Assembly: GCA_002409675.1 (NCBI GenBank)
Contig: DHOB01000050.1
Span: 1-10,010 of the forward strand
Origin: Ruminococcaceae bacterium UBA5401
GTDB lineage: Bacteria > Bacillota > Clostridia > Oscillospirales > Acutalibacteraceae
DNA: 10,010 bases
Reading direction: 5' to 3'
Below, in pieces: positions 6,118-10,010 of this stretch (position 1 is the first letter of the stretch; the number at the start of each line of letters is the position of its first letter). The notes below the pieces were generated by a model. It worked only from the letters and a program-made list of their open reading frames with translations, was not told where the DNA came from and did no database searches. The position numbers and the translations under genes were made by a program.

Positions 6118-7797
6118 ATGATTTTCTCAAAAATGGAATACCGCCGCCCGGACCTGAACGCCCTCATCGGCCGGTATGACGAAATCACCGGGAAGTTCGC
6201 CGCAAGCGCCTCGGCGGCCGGGCAGTACGAGCTGATTCAGCAGCACGAGGCGCTTTCGGCCCGTTTTCAGACCCTTTCGACCCTCGCCTACATCCGGAAC
6301 AGCATCGACACGGTCGACCCGTTCTACGAAAAGGAAACGGCGTTCTTCGACGCGGCGGCGCCGGTCTTTGAAGAGCACGTCCAGAGCTTTTACAGGGCGG
6401 TCGCGGCCTCCCGGTTCCGCGGGGAGCTGGAGCGGAAAACGGGGAGCCTGTTCTTTAAGAACATCGAAATCGCCCTGCGCTCCTTTTCCCCCGCCGTGAC
6501 CGACCTCAAAAAGCGGGAAAACGCGCTCGTCACGGAATACGAAAAGCTGCTCGCCTCGGCCCGGATCGAGATGCGCGGCGAGACCGTGAACCTCTCGCAG
6601 CTCCAGAAATACCAGATTTCCCCCGACCGCGCCACGCGCCGGGAGGCCTGGGAAAAAGCTGCCGGGTTCTTCCTCGGCTGCGCGAAGCGCCTGGACGAAA
6701 TCTACGGCGAGCTGGTCCGGAACCGCACCGGGCAGGCCGAAAAGCTCGGGTACAAAAACTTCGTCCCGCTCGGCTACGACCGGCTGGGGCGCAACTGCTA
6801 CGGCCCGGAGGATGTCGCAAAGTTCCGCGGGCAGGTCGCGCGCGATTTCGTCCCGTTCGTCGCCGGAATCAAGGCGGGGCAGGCAAAGCGGCTCGGCCTT
6901 ACGCAGTTGAAGCTGTACGACGACGCCTGCCTGTTCCCGGACGGCAACCCCGCGCCGAAGGGCGGCCGCCGGGAGCTGGTCGCGCAGGCCCGGAGGATGT
7001 ACCGCGAGATGGACCCCGTCGCGGGCGAGTTCTTCGACTTTATGCTTCAGAACGAGCTGTTCGACCTCGACAGCAAAAAGGGCAAGGCCGGCGGCGGATA
7101 CTGCACGGACCTTCCGGACTACCGCGCGCCGTTCATCTTCGCCAACTTCAACGGCACGGCTGGCGACGTGGAGGTCCTGACCCACGAGGCGGGCCACGCG
7201 CTCGCAAGCTACCTCGCGTTCCGCAGCATCCCGCTGCAGGAGCTGCGCACCCCGACCATGGACGCCGCGGAGACGCACTCCATGTCGATGGAGCTGTTCT
7301 CCCGCCCCTGGGACGCCCTGTTCTTCGGGGAAGACGCCGAAAAGTTCCACCGCTACCAGCTGGAGGCCGCGCTGGACTTCATCCCCTACGGCACCCTGGT
7401 CGACGAGTTCCAGACCGCCATGTACGAGCGCCCCGGCCTTTCGCCGGACGAACGCAAACAGGTCTGGAAGCGGCTGGAGGCCAAATACCGCCCCTGGATC
7501 GACTTCGGCGGCCTGCCGTTCTTCGGCGCGGGCGGCGGGTACCAGCGCCAGCACCACATCTACTCCTTCCCGCTGTACTATATCGACTACTGCCTCGCGC
7601 AGACGACCGCCCTCGAATTCTGGGCCGCCTCCGAAAAGGACTGGAAAGAGGCGTTCGGCCGCTACCTGGCCTTCGTGAAGGCGGGCGGCACCAGAACCTA
7701 CGCGGAGCTGGTCCGCCGGGCCGGGCTGGGGTATCCGATGGAAAACGGGTGCCTGAAGCGCCTGGCCGAGGCGGTCGCGCCCAGGCTCGGGCTGTGA
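6118..7797 (+). CDS. M3-family zinc oligoendopeptidase
   Basis: Cytoplasmic metalloendopeptidase expected to cut short peptides. It is 559 aa with no signal peptide. The zinc site is HEAGH (356-360) in VLTHEAGHAL, with the third ligand probably E385 in MDAAETHSMSMEL. The preceding PFIFANFNGT stretch and the C-terminal HHIYSFPLYYIDY (479-491), holding the conserved substrate-binding His/Tyr residues, are characteristic of M3. Length and the ETHSMSME form resemble the shorter M3 oligoendopeptidase group that is related to PepF but distinct from it. The ATG at 6118 follows GGGAGG (6101-6106) 11 nt upstream; an internal ATG at 6133 is less well placed. It is a single-gene transcript, divergent from the regulator-opp operon and closed by a strong terminator. 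It probably processes peptides imported by that transporter. Confidence 0.92.
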   Translation: MIFSKMEYRRPDLNALIGRYDEITGKFAASASAAGQYELIQQHEALSARFQTLSTLAYIRNSIDTVDPFYEKETAFFDAAAPVFEEHVQSFYRAVAASRFRGELERKTGSLFFKNIEIALRSFSPAVTDLKKRENALVTEYEKLLASARIEMRGETVNLSQLQKYQISPDRATRREAWEKAAGFFLGCAKRLDEIYGELVRNRTGQAEKLGYKNFVPLGYDRLGRNCYGPEDVAKFRGQVARDFVPFVAGIKAGQAKRLGLTQLKLYDDACLFPDGNPAPKGGRRELVAQARRMYREMDPVAGEFFDFMLQNELFDLDSKKGKAGGGYCTDLPDYRAPFIFANFNGTAGDVEVLTHEAGHALASYLAFRSIPLQELRTPTMDAAETHSMSMELFSRPWDALFFGEDAEKFHRYQLEAALDFIPYGTLVDEFQTAMYERPGLSPDERKQVWKRLEAKYRPWIDFGGLPFFGAGGGYQRQHHIYSFPLYYIDYCLAQTTALEFWAASEKDWKEAFGRYLAFVKAGGTRTYAELVRRAGLGYPMENGCLKRLAEAVAPRLGL

Positions 7798-7823
7798 CCG
7801 TTCTTCCGTTTTGAGTCCACTTT

Positions 7824-7853
7824 CCCGGCGGCCGCGCGGCCGCCGGGATTTTT
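7824..7853 (+). terminator. Rho-independent terminator of the M3 peptidase gene
   Basis: A 24-base perfect palindrome (arm CCCGGCGGCCGC, 7824-7847) is followed by A and T5 (7849-7853), starting 27 nt after the peptidase stop. Confidence 0.85.
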
Positions 7854-7856
7854 CCG

Positions 7857-7892
7857 CGACCGGTCGCCGGCCGAAAACGACCGGTCGCCGGC
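7857..7892. repeat. Two 15-bp direct repeats with 21-bp period upstream of the LytTR gene
   Basis: CGACCGGTCGCCGGC occurs exactly at 7857-7871 and 7878-7892, separated by CGAAAA. The 21-bp centre-to-centre spacing places both copies on the same DNA face, two turns apart. LytTR-family proteins typically bind paired direct repeats with about this spacing just upstream of a weak -35, and these repeats end 7 nt before the expected -35 position of the following gene. Each repeat also contains the palindrome CGACCGGTCG. Confidence 0.6.
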
Positions 7893-7899
7893 TCCCCTC

Positions 7900-7928
7900 T
7901 TCCCTGCGCGCCCGGAATCGGTTATACT
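7900..7928 (+). promoter_or_regulatory. Promoter of the LytTR-LiaF-like operon, weak -35
   Basis: TATACT (7923-7928) is a 5/6 match to the -10 consensus. The hexamer 17 nt upstream (TTCCCT, 7900-7905) is poor, as expected of an activator-dependent promoter. The start would be near 7935, leaving a very short leader before the Shine-Dalgarno GGAGG at 7939. Confidence 0.55.
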
Positions 7929-7951
7929 GAGGGCGGGCGGAGGTGAGCGGC

Positions 7952-8410
7952 ATGAAGGTGCGCGTCGAGACGGTGGACGGCCTTGAGGAAGACGAGGTGG
8001 TGATCCGCTGCCGCAGCGCGGACAGCGACGCCGTCCGCAAAATCCGCCGGTTCGCGCTGGAACAGTCCGGGGAAGCGCCGAAAATCGCCTGCTGGGAACA
8101 GGGCCGGGAGCTTTACCTTCCGCTCGGCGAAATCCTGTTTTTCGAGACCGAGGGCGAGCACGTCTACGCCCACACCGCCGGCGGCGCCTACCGCGTCCGG
8201 CACCGGCTGTACGAGCTGGAAAAAATCCTCCCGCCGTACTTCGCGCGGGCGTCGAAGTCCGCCATCCTGAACCTGAGGCAGGTCTATTCCGTCACGCGCG
8301 ACCTGCCCTCTTCCCGGCTGGTCCGCTTTGCCGGCAGCCACAAGGAAGTGTACGCGTCGCGGTATTATTACCGCAGGCTGCGCATGCGCCTGAACGAAAG
8401 GAGCCGTTGA
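7952..8410 (+). CDS. Stand-alone LytTR-family DNA-binding regulator
   Basis: Transcription regulator of 152 aa without a response-regulator receiver domain. Residues 1-50 form the short conserved N-terminus of this subgroup (MKVRVETVDGLEEDEVVIRC). The LytTR domain spans about 52-148, with LPLGEILFFETEGEHVYAHT, YRVRHRLYELEKILPPYF and the hallmark RASKSAILNL followed by strand residues VYSVTRDLPSSRLVRF. The start is ATG at 7952, 8 nt after GGAGG (7939-7943); an in-frame GTG at 7943 lies inside that ribosome-binding site and is not used. It overlaps no neighbour and is followed after 4 nt by a LiaF-like membrane protein gene, the usual partner arrangement for this subgroup. With no kinase nearby, activity is probably set by the membrane partner. 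The direct repeat upstream suggests autoregulation. Confidence 0.9.
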   Translation: MKVRVETVDGLEEDEVVIRCRSADSDAVRKIRRFALEQSGEAPKIACWEQGRELYLPLGEILFFETEGEHVYAHTAGGAYRVRHRLYELEKILPPYFARASKSAILNLRQVYSVTRDLPSSRLVRFAGSHKEVYASRYYYRRLRMRLNERSR

Positions 8411-8414
8411 TAGC

Positions 8415-9131
8415 TTGAAACACAGAAACTGGTTCTGGGGCCTGTTTTTCCTGCTGGCCGCCGTGTTCGTCCTGGCCAGCCCCTTCGGCATTTTCAGCAC
8501 GATCGGGCCGATGACCGTTCTGGCGACCGTGCTGCTGGCGGCGCTCGCCGTCGAGAGCGGGGCAAACCGGAACTACTTCGGCCTGTTCCTCTCCCTCGCC
8601 CTGATTTACGCGGTGAACCAGCAGCCGCTGCACCTGTTCCACATCTCGTTCTGGCTGCTGGTGCTGGCCGCCGTGTTCGCCGCCATCGGCTGCGGCATGC
8701 TGTTCCCGCACCCGTACAAAAGCCCGCCCTGCGGCTGGCAGGGCGCGGGCGGCGGGCCCGGATTCCCCGGGCCGGGGCAGACCCGGGACGACAACAACAA
8801 CCCCGCGGCGAGCGTCAGCTTCGGTTCCGCCTGCCGGTACCTGCACGGCGACTGCCTGCGGAGCGCCCGCTTTTCCGTCGCGTTCGGGAGGCTCGACGTG
8901 TTCTTCGACCAGGCGAAGCTCAGCCCGGACGGAGCCGACGTGTTCATCAGCTGCAGTTTTTCGGGGATGGAGCTCTACGTCCCGAAAGAGTGGCGCGTCG
9001 TCGACGACCTGCGCATGTCGGGCGGCACGGTCGAAGACCCCGTCCGCCCCGCCCCGCCCGCGCCGGACGCGCCCCGCCTCACGCTGAGCGGCAACGTCTC
9101 GTTCGGCAAGGTCGCCCTGCACTATATCTGA
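8415..9131 (+). CDS. LiaF-like four-TM membrane protein, likely partner of the LytTR regulator
   Basis: Membrane protein of 238 aa. It has four predicted helices (about 8-27, 31-48, 54-68, 75-97) resembling the LiaF transmembrane domain, then a Gly/Pro/Asn linker (about 98-132). The last 105 or so residues are a strand-rich C-terminal domain with repeated short-strand motifs (ASVSFGSACRYL, ARFSVAFGRLDVFF, ISCSFSGMELYVP, LTLSGNVSFGKVALHY) like the cell-wall-active-antibiotic-response/LiaF C-terminal domain. In Bacillus, LiaF inhibits the LiaSR envelope-stress system; an analogous membrane inhibitor or sensor role for the LytTR protein is inferred here. The start is TTG at 8415, 4 nt after the LytTR stop, with AAAGGAG (8397-8403) 11 nt upstream; the first in-frame ATG (8511) lies inside the second helix. 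The domain call is good, the function inferred. Confidence 0.8.
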   Translation: MKHRNWFWGLFFLLAAVFVLASPFGIFSTIGPMTVLATVLLAALAVESGANRNYFGLFLSLALIYAVNQQPLHLFHISFWLLVLAAVFAAIGCGMLFPHPYKSPPCGWQGAGGGPGFPGPGQTRDDNNNPAASVSFGSACRYLHGDCLRSARFSVAFGRLDVFFDQAKLSPDGADVFISCSFSGMELYVPKEWRVVDDLRMSGGTVEDPVRPAPPAPDAPRLTLSGNVSFGKVALHYI

Positions 9132-9137
9132 AATAAA

Positions 9138-9191
9138 GGCGGCGGGAAGAGCAGCGCCCCGGCCCGTGCCGGTCCCGCTCTTTCCGCCGCC
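9138..9191. terminator. Bidirectional terminator between the LiaF-like gene and feoA
   Basis: GGCGGCGGGAAGAGC (9138-9152) pairs with GCTCTTTCCGCCGCC (9177-9191), 15 bp with one G-U, filling most of the 71-nt gap between two convergent genes. The minus-strand side continues into TTTATTT (better U-tract, feoA direction). The plus side has only a short TTT at 9201-9203. Confidence 0.7.
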
Positions 9192-9202
9192 CGCCGCGCC
9201 TT

Positions 9203-9439
9203 TCACGCCGTCACCAGAATCTTGGCGGCGTCGGCGGCGCGCAGCGCAATCACCGCGCCGCGGATCAGGTACGCGACCGGGTTGCCGGAAGGGCTCCTGT
9301 AAAGCGGCCGTATCGCCGTGCCGGCAATCACGCCGAGGTCCAGCATGCGCCGCCTTTCCGCCCCTTCGGCGGAAAGCCCCGTCACGCTGGCCCGGGCCCC
9401 CATGGGCACCCGGGTCAGCGGCATCTCTCTCGAATTCAT
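9203..9439 (-). CDS. feoA: FeoA-family ferrous iron transport protein (SH3-like)
   Basis: Small cytoplasmic protein of 78 aa, normal FeoA length, thought to assist the FeoB ferrous iron transporter. The sequence shows the FeoA SH3-like pattern: a start of the PLTRVPMGARASVTGL type, RRRMLDLGVIAGTAIRPLYRSP, then PVAYLIRGAVIALRAADAAKI (compare the usual LGxxPGxxV and GxxxALR segments). The ATG at 9439 has a textbook AGGAGG (9448-9453) 8 nt upstream; the reading frame extends further upstream to 9634, but those residues are not FeoA-like and are excluded. It is monocistronic here: downstream is a terminator and a convergent gene, so no feoB follows. It is divergent from a MntR/DtxR-type repressor gene, which may control it. 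Some stand-alone FeoA proteins act apart from FeoB. Confidence 0.88.
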   Translation of the reverse strand: MNSREMPLTRVPMGARASVTGLSAEGAERRRMLDLGVIAGTAIRPLYRSPSGNPVAYLIRGAVIALRAADAAKILVTA

Positions 9440-9455
9440 CCCCGTTTCCTCCTTG

Positions 9456-9479
9456 AAAAAACGCGGAGCTTGCTTCCGC
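9456..9479 (-). terminator. Terminator-like hairpin in the feoA leader
   Basis: On the minus strand GCGGA (9479-9475), 7-nt loop, TCCGC (9467-9463), G, then T6 (9461-9456) lies 2 nt before the feoA AGGAGG. The stem is short but the U-tract is good. Its place directly ahead of the ribosome-binding site suggests an attenuator, or the end of an upstream short transcript. Confidence 0.45.
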
Positions 9480-9498
9480 ATTGAAATTCTGATTTTCA

Positions 9499-9508
9499 CT
9501 AAGCTAAG
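9499..9508. promoter_or_regulatory. Possible metal-repressor site between feoA and the MntR/DtxR-like gene
   Basis: CTAAGCTAAG is a near-palindrome (8 of 10 symmetric) and a CTAAG direct repeat; its complement TTAGCTTAG resembles one half of the DtxR/IdeR box (TTAGGTTAG). The other half is poorly matched. It is 60-69 nt upstream of the feoA start, a sensible place for an operator. Weak call. Confidence 0.25.
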
Positions 9509-9641
9509 ATATGGTTCTCCATCTGAAAATGTTCCGGTTCCTTCACTCCGTTTTCCGCGGCGCAGAAAATTTCCCGCGGGAAGCGGATTTTTCCAACGGC
9601 TAAAAAAGCGGTTCTGAAACGGGCGCGGCCGCAATATCCTT

Positions 9642-9650
9642 TGTTATAGC
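9642..9650 (+). promoter_or_regulatory. Possible extended -10 promoter of the MntR/DtxR-like gene
   Basis: TGT-TATAGC is a TGn extension plus a 4/6 match to the -10 consensus, 25 nt before the ATG. There is no good -35 upstream. An initiation site near 9657 would leave room for AAGGGG (9666-9671). Confidence 0.35.
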
Positions 9651-9675
9651 GGCAGAGTGAAAAGAAGGGGTTGTA

Positions 9676-10010
9676 TGGACAGGAAGGCGCCGGAGTTCCG
9701 GACTTCGCGCGGATACCAGCTGCTGGACAGGCGGGCCGGCCGGATGACGCCGGCCGCGGAGGATTACCTGGAGATGATCTTCCGCCTGTGCAGCGGCGAG
9801 GGCTACACGCGCGTGGGCAGGCTGGCCGGGCTCCTGCATGTGAAGCCCTCCTCCGCCTCCAAGATGATCGGCAAGCTGGCGGAGGGCGGGTACGTCAAAT
9901 ACGACCGGTACGAAATCGTGCTGCTCACGGAGGCCGGCAGGCGGGCCGGGGAATTCCTGCTGGGCCGCCACAACACCGTCGCCGAGTTCCTGCGCCTCAT
10001 CGGCAGCGGG
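9676..10010 (+). CDS. MntR/DtxR-family metal-dependent transcriptional repressor (3'-truncated by window edge)
   Basis: The first 111 residues of a manganese/iron-responsive repressor; the rest lies beyond the window. A polar N-terminus of about 23 residues precedes the conserved MTPAAEDYLEMIF helix (24-36). This is followed by the winged HTH (TRVGRLAGLLHVKPSSASKMIGKLAEGGYVKY, about 45-77) and LTEAGRRAGEFLLGRHNTVAEFL (from about 85), where the Glu/His positions match metal ligands of MntR/DtxR proteins. The N-terminal extension before the usual MT(P/S)xxEDYLE start is longer than in typical MntR. The ATG at 9676 follows AAGGGG (9666-9671). It is divergent from feoA, 236 bp apart, so it could control feoA, itself, or both. 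Sequence alone does not settle manganese or iron as the effector. Confidence 0.88.

Noticed and set aside
6127..8040. Long open frame on the minus strand opposite the M3 peptidase gene (637 codons)
   Set aside because: Arg/Val/Gly-rich low-information product antisense to a clear metallopeptidase; it also runs through the peptidase terminator and the LytTR promoter.
9554..9592. Hairpin-like TCCGC...GCGGA followed by T5, with an inner TTCCCGCGGGAA palindrome, between feoA and the MntR/DtxR-like gene
   Set aside because: Stem short and interrupted, no plus-strand gene ends here, and such GC palindromes are easily formed in this sequence; not enough to call a terminator.
9440..9634. Longer FeoA reading frame starting at 9634
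   Set aside because: The extra 65 residues are not FeoA-like and cross a terminator-like hairpin; the ATG at 9439 has an ideal AGGAGG at 8-nt spacing and gives normal FeoA length.

Overview
This is a GC-rich bacterial window. Compact operons, strong Shine-Dalgarno sequences, consensus sigma-A-type promoters, several TTG/GTG starts, a lipoprotein-type OppA, a stand-alone LytTR regulator with a LiaF-like membrane protein, and a MntR/DtxR-type repressor together point to a Gram-positive Firmicute, most plausibly a high-GC member of the Clostridia. The taxonomic call is inference from gene content and style. There are no RNA genes, IS elements or CRISPR arrays.

Layout. (1) 1-5456, minus strand: an oligopeptide/dipeptide ABC importer operon led by its own probable regulator, in the order FCD-type GntR regulator (GTG start at 5456) > oppA lipoprotein > oppB > oppC > oppD. 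OppD runs off the left edge, and oppF would be expected beyond it. A paired hairpin region separates oppA from oppB, while oppB/oppC/oppD are packed tightly. (2) 5457-6117: a 661-base divergent intergenic region. It holds a perfect TTGACA-17-TATAAT promoter firing leftward into a leader of about 450 nt. It also holds an 11-base palindrome that fits the FadR-type operator pattern, and an extended -10 promoter firing rightward, flanked by inverted copies of a TTTTCCCGGT motif. (3) 6118-7797, plus strand: an M3-family zinc oligoendopeptidase, with a strong terminator behind it. (4) 7857-9131, plus strand: a 15-bp direct repeat with 21-bp period, a weak-(-35) promoter, a stand-alone LytTR DNA-binding protein, then a four-TM LiaF-like membrane protein. 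(5) 9132-10010: a shared convergent terminator, a minus-strand feoA, and a divergent MntR/DtxR-family repressor cut by the right edge.

How the genes fit together. Sections 1-3 look like one peptide-utilisation unit: OppA captures peptides, OppBC-D(F) import them, and the cytoplasmic M3 peptidase hydrolyses them. The FCD regulator between them is the obvious candidate controller. Section 4 looks like a small envelope-responsive regulatory pair without a histidine kinase, with the direct repeat as its likely self-operator. Section 5 is a metal-homeostasis pair (FeoA and a metal-dependent repressor). The regulatory links are inferred from layout and sequence motifs and have not been demonstrated.
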